A model generated the notes under the pieces. The model did no database searches. It was not told the origin of the DNA and worked only from the letters and a program-made list of their open reading frames with translations. The position numbers and the translations under genes were made by a program. DNA of 49,756 bases from Candidatus Dadabacteria bacterium UBA1144. GTDB lineage: Bacteria > Desulfobacterota_D > UBA1144. Shown in pieces: positions 8,472-16,557 of this stretch. Where the stretch lies: the NCBI GenBank assembly GCA_002311855.1, contig DCAB01000012.1, positions 527,773 through 577,528 on the forward strand, read 5' to 3'. The stretch's first letter is position 1, and every line of letters begins with the position of its first letter.

Positions 8472-8783
8472 TTATTCTTCTTCTGGATCATCATCCATAT
8501 CCACATCTATTTCTGAAAAATCATCGTCTAGTTCACTTATATCATCGAGGTCATCTATTTCTTCTAATTCTTCATATTCGTCTTCGTCTTTATCGTCTTC
8601 TTCATCTATTGAAGAGTCATCTTCTATCTCATCCCCTGAGTCTTCATTCTCTTCCCATATGGTTTCATCGTAATCAATTTGTTCCTCTGAGTCATCCGAT
8701 ATTTCCTCGACTAATTCTTCTCGACCATCGGACACCAGCCGTATCATTTCTTTAACCGAAAAATTTTCTTTTTGATTCAACAA
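8472..8783 (-). CDS. Extremely acidic low-complexity protein, unknown function
   Basis: This 103-aa protein contains 53 Asp/Glu and only 5 Lys/Arg. Residues 1-28 look like a normal amphipathic helix (NFSVKEMIRLVSDGREELVEEI); the rest is an almost pure Asp/Glu/Ser/Ile tail with a single Trp near residue 43. The start is TTG at 8783, preceded by a strong Shine-Dalgarno site GGAGGT ending 8 nt before it, which supports this strand over the Ser-rich reading of the opposite strand. It is divergent from ribBA and converges on the small membrane protein gene. Acidic tails of this kind occur on RNA polymerase delta and on DNA-mimic or chaperone-like proteins, but the N-terminal part is too short to place it. 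Function unknown. Confidence 0.7.
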   Translation of the reverse strand: MLNQKENFSVKEMIRLVSDGREELVEEISDDSEEQIDYDETIWEENEDSGDEIEDDSSIDEEDDKDEDEYEELEEIDDLDDISELDDDFSEIDVDMDDDPEEE

Positions 8784-8867
8784 AACAGACCTCCAATAAC
8801 GAACTACAATTAAAAATAAATATAGTTACTGAAAAGTCAATAGGATAATTATTAGCTAGTATTTTCA

Positions 8868-8895
8868 TTGGATTCTGTATAATTGTATATATATA
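8868..8895 (+). promoter_or_regulatory. Candidate promoter region of ribBA
   Basis: TTGGAT (8868-8873) is followed after 16 bp by TATATA (8890-8895). An exact TATAAT also occurs at 8878-8883, without a good -35 upstream. Either could start the ribBA message, whose TTG start at 8930 is preceded by AGAGGAG at 8914-8920. None of the conserved blocks of an FMN riboswitch is visible in this 146-bp gap. Confidence 0.3.
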
Positions 8896-8929
8896 GAATT
8901 TTAATTATTCAAAAGAGGAGTTCTAACAA

Positions 8930-10138
8930 TTGTCTATTACACGTATTGAAGATGCAATAAAAGATATAAAAAAAGGGAAGATGGTTGTCCTTGTTGATGA
9001 TAAGGATAGAGAAAATGAAGGTGATCTCATAGTCGCCGCACAATTTGCAACCCCGAAAATAATCAACTTTATGGCTACTTATGGTAGAGGTTTGATATGT
9101 CTTTCAATGGATAGCCAAAGAGCAAATAATTTAGACCTTGTACCAGTTAACGACAATGCTAGAGGAGATTTAAATTCTACCGCTTTTACTGTTTCAATTG
9201 ATGCTAAAAAAAATGTTACCACAGGTATCTCGGCGAAAGATCGCTCAACAACGGCGATGTTGGTAGCAGATGATTCTTCAATGCCATCTGATTTTAATAG
9301 ACCTGGACATATGTTCCCATTAGTCGCAAGGGGTGGAGGTACGCTTGTAAGGGCTGGACATACTGAAGCATCCGTTGATATCGCAAGACTTGCAGGATTA
9401 CAACCTTGTTCTGTAATTTGTGAAATAATGAATGACGATGGCACAATGGCTAGATTGAAAGATTGTAAAACTTTTGCTAAAAAACATAAAATAAACATCG
9501 CTACTATCGCTGATTTAATTAGTTATAGATTGAAGAAAGAATCTCTCGTAAGTCAGACTGCTTCTTGTGAATTACCAACTTTTTTTGGAAATTTTAGATG
9601 TCTTTCTTATCAAAGTGTTATTGACGGAAAAACACATATAGCTTTAGTCTTAGGAAAAATAAAATCAAATAAAGAAACCCTCGTTAGAGTTCATTCTGAA
9701 TGCTTGACAGGAGATATTTTTGGTTCACATAGATGTGATTGTGGTTCTCAGTTAAGCAAATCTCTCGAGATGATAAAATCTGAAGGAGTGGGAGTCTTAT
9801 TATATTTAAGACAAGAAGGTAGGGGCATAGGTATTGCTCATAAAATCCAAGCATATTCACTTCAAGACCAAGGACTTGATACAGTGGAAGCAAATGAAGC
9901 TCTGGGATATAAACCTGATTTAAGAGAATATGGAACTGGCGCGCAAATATTAAGAGATGTAGGTCTAAAAAAAATCAAATTATTAACTAACAACCCAACA
10001 AAAGTTGTTGCCCTAGAAGGCTTTGGTCTTTCTATCACTCAAATAGTTCCAATTGAAATTGAGCCGGGAAAGTACAATATAAAATATCTTGAGACTAAGA
10101 AAAAAAAACTAGGCCATAATTTAACTTTAGTTGAATAG
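8930..10138 (+). CDS. ribBA: RibBA: 3,4-dihydroxy-2-butanone-4-phosphate synthase / GTP cyclohydrolase II
   Basis: This bifunctional enzyme supplies both precursors of riboflavin. The N-terminal DHBP synthase half has DDKDRENEGDL (23-33) and RPGHMFPLVARGGG (124-137) with the following GHTEASVDIARLAGL. The C-terminal GTP cyclohydrolase II half (from about 207) has zinc ligands Cys258, Cys269 and Cys271 in HSECLTGDIFGSHRCDCG, then YLRQEGRGIG and LLTNNPTKV. Both halves look catalytically complete. The length (402 aa) is normal. The start is TTG with AGAGGAG 9 nt upstream. It begins a ribBA-ribH-nusB-trpD-trpC run; the riboflavin synthase and RibD genes are not in the window. Confidence 0.96.
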   Translation: MSITRIEDAIKDIKKGKMVVLVDDKDRENEGDLIVAAQFATPKIINFMATYGRGLICLSMDSQRANNLDLVPVNDNARGDLNSTAFTVSIDAKKNVTTGISAKDRSTTAMLVADDSSMPSDFNRPGHMFPLVARGGGTLVRAGHTEASVDIARLAGLQPCSVICEIMNDDGTMARLKDCKTFAKKHKINIATIADLISYRLKKESLVSQTASCELPTFFGNFRCLSYQSVIDGKTHIALVLGKIKSNKETLVRVHSECLTGDIFGSHRCDCGSQLSKSLEMIKSEGVGVLLYLRQEGRGIGIAHKIQAYSLQDQGLDTVEANEALGYKPDLREYGTGAQILRDVGLKKIKLLTNNPTKVVALEGFGLSITQIVPIEIEPGKYNIKYLETKKKKLGHNLTLVE

Positions 10139-10177
10139 CTTTAGGAGATATACTGCTTATTAGGGTAGGGGCTTGGA

Positions 10178-10654
10178 ATGGCTTTTCAGATTTATGTAAT
10201 CGCAAGTAGTTTTTATGAAGATATTTGCGCAAGACAAATAGAATACGCCGAGAACACCCTTCGTTCTGGCGTCTCTACCCTAGGAATTTCTGTCTCAGAG
10301 ATTCAGGTTAAAACTTTAAAGATTAAAGGATCCTTGGAACTACCTTTTGTTACTAAAGCAATTTGTGAAAGCTATGAAAAAAAACCCAAAGAAAACGGAG
10401 AAAAGCTACTCGGCGTTGTGGTCTTAGGATGTATCATTAAAGGCGAAACAAATCACTTTGAAATTATTTCTAATTCTGTATCTAACAATTTGGTTCAATT
10501 AAGTTTAGAATATAACGTTCCTATTACTTCAGGAGTTTTAACAGTCACAAATAAAAAACAAATTGATAAAAGAACAAACGGAGGTCCAAAAGATAGAGCA
10601 ATTGAAGCTGCAAAGAGCCTCCTTGAATTGATTACTATTACTGGGAGTTTGTAA
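10178..10654 (+). CDS. ribH: 6,7-dimethyl-8-ribityllumazine synthase RibH
   Basis: RibH condenses the RibA-pathway pyrimidine with dihydroxybutanone phosphate (from RibB) to lumazine, the penultimate step of riboflavin synthesis. The 158-aa length is standard. The catalytic block is GCIIKGETNHFEII (84-97) with His93, and the SGVLTVTNKKQIDKR block follows. The loop that binds phosphate and the next helix read NGGPKDRAIEAA, in place of the usual AGxKAGNKGxEAA, a divergent form. It lies 39 nt after ribBA and 2 nt before nusB, the common ribH-nusB order. Confidence 0.93.
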   Translation: MAFQIYVIASSFYEDICARQIEYAENTLRSGVSTLGISVSEIQVKTLKIKGSLELPFVTKAICESYEKKPKENGEKLLGVVVLGCIIKGETNHFEIISNSVSNNLVQLSLEYNVPITSGVLTVTNKKQIDKRTNGGPKDRAIEAAKSLLELITITGSL

Positions 10655-10656
10655 TT

Positions 10657-11355
10657 ATGAGATATTGGATAAATAGAAGGGCTAGGGAATTGTCATTGAG
10701 ATTTATGTATAGTTTAGATCTTAAATCTTCGGATGAACCTCTCGACCCAACTGATTTTAAATCTAATATCTTGTCTTTCTGGGGCTCGAATCCTATTAAT
10801 AATTACTATATGTTAAAAAAAATAAGAATCGACAATAATCATATGGTTATTATTGGTTGCTCATCTTTAAAAAATAATAGAATTTTTCTGAGAATAGTTA
10901 ATCATGACAAGTTTAATGAAATTCTATCAAAAGTAAGCAATCCCAACAGATTCAAATTTTTTCTAAGAAATTATAACTTAAACCAAAAAACTGACAAAGA
11001 TGATGCTGGTTTCTATGGAATACTCAGAGATTTATTTGCTCACTCTAGAAAGATTGTTACAAGAAATATAATAAAAAATAGAGCTACAGAGATTATTAAA
11101 GGTTGTATGAAAAATATCAAACCTATTGATGATCAAATAGATCAAAGTATCAATAATTGGAAATTTGATAGAATTAATTCTGTAGATTTGAATATTTTAA
11201 GAATAGCAGTTTTTGAGATTCTTTTTTCACGAGGCATACCTGTTCCTGTTAGCATAAAAGAAGCAATTGTCCTTGCGCTAAAATATAGCTCTGATGAATC
11301 GTGTGCCTTTATTAATGGGATACTTGATACAATCTCGAAAAGAGCTCTACAATGA
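10657..11355 (+). CDS. nusB: Transcription antitermination factor NusB with internal insertion
   Basis: NusB pairs with S10 (NusE) in antitermination complexes on rRNA operons. The N-terminal helix RRARELSLRFMYSLDL (7-22) and the C-terminal half (about 165-228: NWKFDRINSVDLNILRIAVFEI, PVSIKEAIVLALKYSSDES, FINGILDTI) match the family closely. Usual NusB is 130-160 aa; this is 232. The excess is mainly between helices 2 and 3, about residues 44-120, an Asn/Lys-rich stretch with beta-like patches (HMVIIGCSS, RIFLRIVNH). The position after ribH agrees with conserved ribH-nusB order. The stop overlaps the trpD start (ATGA). No frameshift is visible; the insert keeps the frame and the codon usage of its surroundings. 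Confidence 0.9.
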   Translation: MRYWINRRARELSLRFMYSLDLKSSDEPLDPTDFKSNILSFWGSNPINNYYMLKKIRIDNNHMVIIGCSSLKNNRIFLRIVNHDKFNEILSKVSNPNRFKFFLRNYNLNQKTDKDDAGFYGILRDLFAHSRKIVTRNIIKNRATEIIKGCMKNIKPIDDQIDQSINNWKFDRINSVDLNILRIAVFEILFSRGIPVPVSIKEAIVLALKYSSDESCAFINGILDTISKRALQ

Positions 11356-12356
11356 TCAAAGAAATAATTGAGAAACTTTGCAATAAAAACGATCTTGATG
11401 AAGAAGAAATAAATTTTTTCTTTGGCTCTATGATGAAAGGTGAGATGACTGATTCTCAATCTTCAGCTTTTTTGATAGCTTTAAAAATTAAGGAACCATC
11501 ATCCGAAGAAATTTTTCATTCTGCCAAAATACTATTAAGTAATTTGGAAGAGAGCGTAGATACGGATCTTGATATTATTGATTTATGTGGAACGGGTGGA
11601 GATTCAAAATCAACTTTAAATGTTTCAACTATAAGTTCTTTAATTTTGGCTACTTTGGGAGCTAAAGTTGCAAAGCATGGCAATCGCTCGGTATCAAGCA
11701 GAGTCGGAAGTGCCGACTTAATAGAGTCTCTTAATATTCCTCTTGATGATTCTATTGAAAGTGCTATCAATTCAATCGAGAACAATAATTTATCCTTTTT
11801 GTTCGCTCCTTATTTTCACAAATCGATGAAAAACGTAGCTCATGTTAGACAACAACTCGAAACTAGAACAATCTTTAATATCTTGGGACCATTAGTGAAT
11901 CCTTTACGACCAAAGAAGCAGATACTAGGGGTTTACGATAAAAAATTAATTCCTTCCGTGGCCCAAGCATTAGTTCGCCAGGGAGTTACACGGGGCATGG
12001 TAATTCATGGCTTGGATGGTATGGATGAGGTTTCAATCTGTGATAATACTTTTATCTCAGAAATCAATAATGGAGAAATCAAAGATTATGTTTTCAATCC
12101 CAGAGAATATGGTTTCGAATTAGCTGATTTGGCGAATTTAGTAGTAAATTCGGTTGAAGAATCAAAAGATATATGTATCAAAATACTAAAAAATGAAATC
12201 AAAGATTCAAAAAGAGATATATGTATTCTAAACGCTGGAGCAGCAGCATATATCTATGGTCTTTCGGATTCATTACGAGGCGGATTCGATATCGTTAAAT
12301 CTAACTTGGAAAACGGTACTGTATTTGATAGACTCGATGAAATTTTCAATTTTTAA
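11352..12356 (+). CDS. trpD: Anthranilate phosphoribosyltransferase TrpD
   Basis: TrpD links anthranilate to PRPP in tryptophan synthesis. The 334-aa protein has an N-terminal helical domain and the PRPP motif LCGTGGDSKSTLNVST (78-93), followed by KHGNRSVSS (108-116) and GSADLIESL. The length is usual. The start overlaps nusB by 4 nt and trpC follows after 3 nt, so all are probably one transcript with riboflavin genes. The anthranilate synthase and trpFBA genes are not visible here. Confidence 0.96.
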   Translation: MIKEIIEKLCNKNDLDEEEINFFFGSMMKGEMTDSQSSAFLIALKIKEPSSEEIFHSAKILLSNLEESVDTDLDIIDLCGTGGDSKSTLNVSTISSLILATLGAKVAKHGNRSVSSRVGSADLIESLNIPLDDSIESAINSIENNNLSFLFAPYFHKSMKNVAHVRQQLETRTIFNILGPLVNPLRPKKQILGVYDKKLIPSVAQALVRQGVTRGMVIHGLDGMDEVSICDNTFISEINNGEIKDYVFNPREYGFELADLANLVVNSVEESKDICIKILKNEIKDSKRDICILNAGAAAYIYGLSDSLRGGFDIVKSNLENGTVFDRLDEIFNF

Positions 12357-12359
12357 AAA

Positions 12360-13154
12360 ATGAGCATTTTAGATGAGATAATTGATAATAAGAAAAAAGA
12401 GGTTGAATTACATAAAAAGAATTTATCAATACACAACCTTCAAGAGTTAATTAAAATAAATGGTCAAGATGAAGCAGGATTTATTAAACGGGATTTCTAT
12501 TCGGCCTTGTCCTCAAAAGATACTATTAATATTATCGCGGAAATCAAAAAGGCTTCCCCTTCAAAAGGGACAATTCTTGAAAAATTTCGACCTGCGGAGT
12601 TGGCACATGATTGTGAAATGGGTGGAGCCTCTGCCATTTCTGTCTTGACTGATGAAAAGTTCTTTAAAGGCAAATTAGAGCATCTTAATTCTGTTAGAGC
12701 TGTTACTGAAATACCTTTATTGAGAAAAGATTTTATTATAGATGAATATCAGATAATTCAGTCCAAATGGTATGGTGCTGATGCGATTTTGCTAATAGGA
12801 AGAATTTTGGAGCAAAAGAAATTAGAGGATTTTATAAGTATTTCCTCGGAGTACAATATTGATATACTGTACGAAGTTCACGACAAAGAAGACATAACAA
12901 AAGGGATTAAGGCCGGAGTCAAGATTTTTGGTGTCAACAATAGAGACTTGACTAACTTTGAAGTTGACCACCAGAATGTTTTAAATCTTTCTAGAAAAAT
13001 ATCTGCAAATTATTTATTGGTAAGTGAGAGTGGCATTCAATCTAAAAGTGACATTGATAATCTTTATAATTTGGGAATAAATAATTTTTTAATTGGCGAA
13101 AGCATTATGAAAGCGAAAAATCGAAGAAAATTTATAGAAGATTTAAGGTCTTGA
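12360..13154 (+). CDS. trpC: Indole-3-glycerol phosphate synthase TrpC
   Basis: TrpC closes the indole ring of carboxyphenylamino-deoxyribulose phosphate. This TIM-barrel protein of 264 aa has the catalytic strand AEIKKASPSKG (60-70), then PLLRKDFIIDEYQI, FGVNNRDLTNFEVD (usual form GINNRNLxTF) and the C-terminal VSESGI and FLIGESIM phosphate-binding blocks. It is monofunctional, with no TrpF fusion. It is the last gene of the ribBA-ribH-nusB-trpD-trpC run and ends 5 bp from the obgE stop on the other strand. Confidence 0.96.
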   Translation: MSILDEIIDNKKKEVELHKKNLSIHNLQELIKINGQDEAGFIKRDFYSALSSKDTINIIAEIKKASPSKGTILEKFRPAELAHDCEMGGASAISVLTDEKFFKGKLEHLNSVRAVTEIPLLRKDFIIDEYQIIQSKWYGADAILLIGRILEQKKLEDFISISSEYNIDILYEVHDKEDITKGIKAGVKIFGVNNRDLTNFEVDHQNVLNLSRKISANYLLVSESGIQSKSDIDNLYNLGINNFLIGESIMKAKNRRKFIEDLRS

Positions 13155-13159
13155 GTATT

Positions 13160-14140
13160 TCAAATTGTTTCTATAGCTTTTTTTAGTTTATCAATCCCTG
13201 TATCTTTCATACAGCTAATTGTAATTATTGGTATTCCTTTTGCCCCAACAAATTTCTTAATATCATTTCTAAAAGTGCATAAATCCATTTTATTTAAGAT
13301 TATTAATTTTATTCTATCTTTTAATTTTTTGTTATACATAATTAATTCGTTTAAGAAAACTTTGTGCTGTTTTTTTAATTCGTTTATATCATTGCAAGAA
13401 AGATCCAAAACCTCTATTAAATATCTTGATCTCTCAATATGTTTCAAGAAACTGTGCCCCAATCCTTTCCCTAAGTGAGCACCCTCTATTAATCCTGGAA
13501 TATCTGCCATTACGATATTATCATTTTCAGATTTATATACACCAAGATTAGGACTTAATGTTGTGAAAACATAATTGCCTGTGACGGCTTTAGAATTTGT
13601 TATTTTTCTTATTATGGAAGATTTGCCAACATTTGGGAAACCAACAAGACTGATATCGGATATTATCTTTAAATTAAGAGATATTCTTTTACGATTACCC
13701 TTTTTACCTTCGGTATATTTCCTAGGTGATCTATTTGTGGACGATTTGAACTTTGTATTACCAAGTCCTCCTTTCCCACCCTTAAGTATGATAACTTTCT
13801 CTCCATCAAAAATAATATCAGTCAATTTGCTTTCATTTTCTAAATCAAAAATTTCGGTTCCAAGTGGTACTTTTATAATGATATCCCTTCCATTTTTTCC
13901 AAATCTTTTACTTGAACGACCATTTTGTCCATTACCCGCTTTAAAAAATCTTTTATTTTCGAAATCTCTTAAAGACTTCATATCTTTTGTTCCAAAAAAT
14001 ATTACATTTCCACCATCACCACCATCACCACCATCTGGTCCTCCAAAAGGAACGAATTTTTCACGTCTAAATGAGGCACTCCCATCTCCACCATCCCCCG
14101 AAGCAATGTCAATTTCCATGTAATCTAGAAAGCTAGCCAT
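13160..14140 (-). CDS. obgE: GTPase Obg (CgtA)
   Basis: Obg is a ribosome-associated GTPase acting in 50S assembly and stress control. The N-terminal glycine-rich Obg fold shows ASFRREKFVPFGGPDGGDGG (20 residues, near 22-41 from the chosen start), coded partly by GGTGGTGATGG-type tandem repeats. The GTPase domain has GFPNVGKSS (G1), DIPGL (G3) and LNKMD (G4). The open frame extends upstream to 14311, but that extra part lacks Obg similarity and overlaps the divergent gene. The ATG at 14140 gives MASFLDYMEIDIA, the expected Obg N-terminus, so I use it (326 aa). A C-terminal OCT or TGS extension is absent. It is divergent from the BamD-like gene. Confidence 0.93.
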   Translation of the reverse strand: MASFLDYMEIDIASGDGGDGSASFRREKFVPFGGPDGGDGGDGGNVIFFGTKDMKSLRDFENKRFFKAGNGQNGRSSKRFGKNGRDIIIKVPLGTEIFDLENESKLTDIIFDGEKVIILKGGKGGLGNTKFKSSTNRSPRKYTEGKKGNRKRISLNLKIISDISLVGFPNVGKSSIIRKITNSKAVTGNYVFTTLSPNLGVYKSENDNIVMADIPGLIEGAHLGKGLGHSFLKHIERSRYLIEVLDLSCNDINELKKQHKVFLNELIMYNKKLKDRIKLIILNKMDLCTFRNDIKKFVGAKGIPIITISCMKDTGIDKLKKAIETI

Positions 14141-14186
14141 CTTTATGTCCTTGACTTTAAAATCCTTGGGAAATATTATAGCATTT

Positions 14187-14945
14187 ATGCTTTTTAGATT
14201 AATCTTATCTGGGTTTTTAATTTTTTCTTTCTCGTCGTGTACTGGTGAAATAACAATCCTCAAAGGGACGGAGAAAGAATTATATGATTCTATAATTGAG
14301 GAAATTAACAAGGAAAGAAAATATCTTATCCTCGGAGGAACGGATTACAAGAAAGTCGAACATTTGGTAACTACCTTGCAAATAAGATACCCTTATTCGC
14401 AATATACCCGAGAAGTCTATTTATTTCAGGGAGATATTTCTTATAAAAGAAAAAGACATGCTACTGCTATCCGTCATTATAAAGAATTTGTAAAAAATCA
14501 AATCAATCATCCAAAAATTAATTATGCAACATTCAAAATATTTGATTCTTACTCTAAATTGATAAAGAACACAGATAAAGATATCGGACCTGCATTGGAC
14601 GTTATTGATGCTTATCGTTCATTGTCAGATTCTTATCTGAACAGTGAGTTTATGGAAGCTACAACCACCATTTATAATTCTGCAAGGAAGTTTGTTTTGA
14701 AAAGAACGATATATATATCCAGGTTTTATATTCAAAAGAAAGAATTTGAGTCTGCGTATAGTAGAATCGAAAATGCAAATGTTGCTATTCCAGATTTAGT
14801 TCAGAATAGTTATGAGGCACAATATTTAAAAATTCTTTGTATGTCTAAGATAGAGGACGATGATTCCTTAATCAAAAATTTAATCAATGCATATAAAATT
14901 AAATTTCCTAAATCCCCGTTCCTAGATGATTTGAGTGAAATTTGA
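14187..14945 (+). CDS. bamD: BamD-like outer-membrane assembly lipoprotein (TPR)
   Basis: The protein begins with a lipoprotein signal when read from ATG 14187: MLFRLILSGFLIFSFSSC, with an FSSC lipobox that makes Cys18 the lipidated residue. An upstream ATG at 14145 would add 14 residues before the signal and is less likely. The mature part is helical with TPR-like repeats typical of BamD (IRYPYSQYTREVYLFQGDISYKR split by charged turns; HATAIRHYKEFVKNQINHP; FPKSPFLDDL at the end). The 252-aa length fits BamD, which with BamA inserts beta-barrel proteins. Sequence identity looks low and other TPR lipoproteins are possible. The stop overlaps the mtnA start by 1 nt (TGATG). Confidence 0.65.
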   Translation: MLFRLILSGFLIFSFSSCTGEITILKGTEKELYDSIIEEINKERKYLILGGTDYKKVEHLVTTLQIRYPYSQYTREVYLFQGDISYKRKRHATAIRHYKEFVKNQINHPKINYATFKIFDSYSKLIKNTDKDIGPALDVIDAYRSLSDSYLNSEFMEATTTIYNSARKFVLKRTIYISRFYIQKKEFESAYSRIENANVAIPDLVQNSYEAQYLKILCMSKIEDDDSLIKNLINAYKIKFPKSPFLDDLSEI

Positions 14946-15994
14946 TGAAGGCAACGATTAGACTCACTAACTCGGATATTGTATACATACTCGATCAAAC
15001 TAAATTACCATTTAAAGAGCAATATATAATAGCAAAAGGTTCTAAAAGAATTATTGATGCTATTGAAAAATTAAGCATACGAGGTGCCCCCGCAATAGGA
15101 GTAGCCGGAGGATTTGCTTCTTATCTTGCTCTAAAAGAATCCAAGAACAGTAATCTTGAAAAAATTTTCCAAATTATTTCTTCCAAATTAGATTTAATCG
15201 AGTCTGCTCGTCCGACAGCTGTGAATTTGTCATGGTCAGTAAATAGATTTAGAAATATTTTAAAATTAAATAGGAGCAAAAAAATTGATTTTCGACATCT
15301 TTTGTCATTATTTAGAAAAGAGGCTTTGAAAATTTATGAAGAAGAAAAAAAGGTCTCGCTAAAACTCTCATCTTTGGGTTCAAAGTTGATAAAGAACAAT
15401 GATAAAATAATAACCCATTGTAATACTGGCTCTCTCGCTACAACTGGACCAGGAACTGCATTAGGAGCTATTAAATTTGCTAACAAAATTAGAAAAGGAT
15501 TGAGAGTTTTTGCAACGGAGACCAGACCATTGCTTCAGGGTTCACGATTAACTATTTGGGAATGTCAAAAAAATAATATTGACTGTACTTTGATTTCTGA
15601 TTCTATGGTTTCCCATATAATAAAAGAAGAGAAAATTAATATGATAGTTGTAGGAGCGGATAGAATTGCTAGCAATGGAGATACCGCCAATAAGATTGGA
15701 ACTTATCAGCTTGCAATAGCGGCAAAATTTCATAAGATACCATTCTTTGTCGTAGCTCCGATATCTACTTTTGATTTTTCTTGTCGAAATGGGTTATTGA
15801 TAGAAATCGAAGAAAGAGATGGTAAGGAATTGTTATCTATCAACAATAAAATTGTGTCAAAAGCGAACAATGTTAGAAACCCAGCTTTTGATGTAACACC
15901 CAGAAAATTAATAACCGGCATTATAACGGAAAAAGGTATTATTTATAGTCCAAATGCAAACAAAATCAAAAGATTCAAAAATCGTTATTCATAA
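14945..15994 (+). CDS. mtnA: S-methyl-5-thioribose-1-phosphate isomerase MtnA
   Basis: MtnA isomerises methylthioribose-1-phosphate in the methionine salvage pathway. The 349-aa protein has RGAPAIGVAGG (near 46-56), ARPTAVNLSWSVNR, THCNTGSLATTGPG with the catalytic Cys159, ETRPLLQGSRLT and GADRIASNGD with catalytic Asp239 (numbers from this ATG). It belongs to the eIF2B-alpha-like superfamily, but these motifs are those of the isomerase. An in-frame TTG one codon earlier is less likely than the ATG. The start overlaps the BamD-like stop, and the 3' end overlaps the DksA-type gene tail to tail by 20 bp. No mtnB/C/D genes are in the window. Confidence 0.94.
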   Translation: MKATIRLTNSDIVYILDQTKLPFKEQYIIAKGSKRIIDAIEKLSIRGAPAIGVAGGFASYLALKESKNSNLEKIFQIISSKLDLIESARPTAVNLSWSVNRFRNILKLNRSKKIDFRHLLSLFRKEALKIYEEEKKVSLKLSSLGSKLIKNNDKIITHCNTGSLATTGPGTALGAIKFANKIRKGLRVFATETRPLLQGSRLTIWECQKNNIDCTLISDSMVSHIIKEEKINMIVVGADRIASNGDTANKIGTYQLAIAAKFHKIPFFVVAPISTFDFSCRNGLLIEIEERDGKELLSINNKIVSKANNVRNPAFDVTPRKLITGIITEKGIIYSPNANKIKRFKNRYS

Positions 15995-16481
15995 GTTCTT
16001 CTTCTTCTTCGATACATGAAACACAATATCTTGTAAATGGCATGGCTCTCAATCTTTCTTCGTCAATGACTTCATTACCGTATGGACATTTACCATATGT
16101 TCCATTCTCAATTCTTTTTAATGCATCTTCAATCATAAATAATTTTTGTCTGTCTCTTTGATTTAACGAGAGAGAGAGATTTCTCTCTCTATCGTTGGCA
16201 GCGTTATCATAGAAATCTCCAACATCGTATTTAAGATGATCTGATTCTGATTTCATTATTTTTGCTATATCCTTCAAAATTTCCTCTCTCGTATTAAGAA
16301 GGATTGCTTTTATCTCTTTCTTGAAGCGGGCCGACAGTTTCTTGCTAGAGCAAGTAGCATTCAATTGCTCTTCTACTATAGCTTCTTTGGTTGATTTGGT
16401 TTTGTTATTTTTTTTGTTAGAATAACTTTCTGTGACTGATTTGTTGTTTTTTTGATTTTTTAGAAGATTAGCTTTAGCCAT
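15975..16481 (-). CDS. DksA/TraR-type zinc-finger protein with one cysteine replaced
   Basis: DksA-type proteins bind RNA polymerase through the secondary channel and modulate stringent control. The start is ATG 16481, preceded by CGGAGT; a longer frame to 16541 lacks such a site. The first 45 residues are Lys/Asn-rich, then a coiled-coil part (about 50-125) and a C-terminal finger. The finger reads Cys132-Pro-Tyr-Gly135 ... Cys153-Val-Ser-Cys156, so the second zinc ligand of the usual CxxCG is Gly (GGT, one base from TGT). RLRAMPFTRYC fits the family block RLEARPxxxxC. Whether it has the acidic tip residues of true DksA is unclear, so no symbol is given. An 8-bp GA/CT hairpin lies inside the gene at 16171-16190. 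Confidence 0.8.
   Translation of the reverse strand: MAKANLLKNQKNNKSVTESYSNKKNNKTKSTKEAIVEEQLNATCSSKKLSARFKKEIKAILLNTREEILKDIAKIMKSESDHLKYDVGDFYDNAANDRERNLSLSLNQRDRQKLFMIEDALKRIENGTYGKCPYGNEVIDEERLRAMPFTRYCVSCIEEEEELMNNDF
16171..16190. repeat. Perfect 8-bp GA/CT inverted repeat inside the DksA-type gene
   Basis: AGAGAGAG (16171-16178) and CTCTCTCT (16183-16190) are perfect complements around a 4-nt ATTT loop, with three more pairs outside one mismatch (CGA at 16167-16169 with TCG at 16192-16194). On the coding strand it encodes part of RERNLSLSLN. Confidence 0.75.
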
Positions 16482-16557
16482 GTGAAACTCCGAAGACTTA
16501 TAAGATAATCTTATAAAAAAATTTGTCAAGAATATTAGCAAGAGGTTGATTTATTAG

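Noticed and set aside
8437..8673. Ser-rich ORF opposite the acidic-protein gene
   Set aside because: Its Ser runs are the complement of Asp/Glu codons of the minus-strand gene, which has a strong Shine-Dalgarno; this frame has none.
8784..8929. FMN riboswitch upstream of ribBA
   Set aside because: The gap is AT-rich and none of the conserved RFN-element blocks can be found.
14011..14037. Short tandem repeat CACCATCAC-type tract
   Set aside because: It encodes the conserved GGDGGDGG part of the Obg fold, so no separate repeat element is needed.
14141..14311. N-terminal extension of the obgE frame
   Set aside because: It lacks Obg similarity and overlaps the signal peptide of the divergent BamD-like gene; the ATG at 14140 gives the conserved Obg start.
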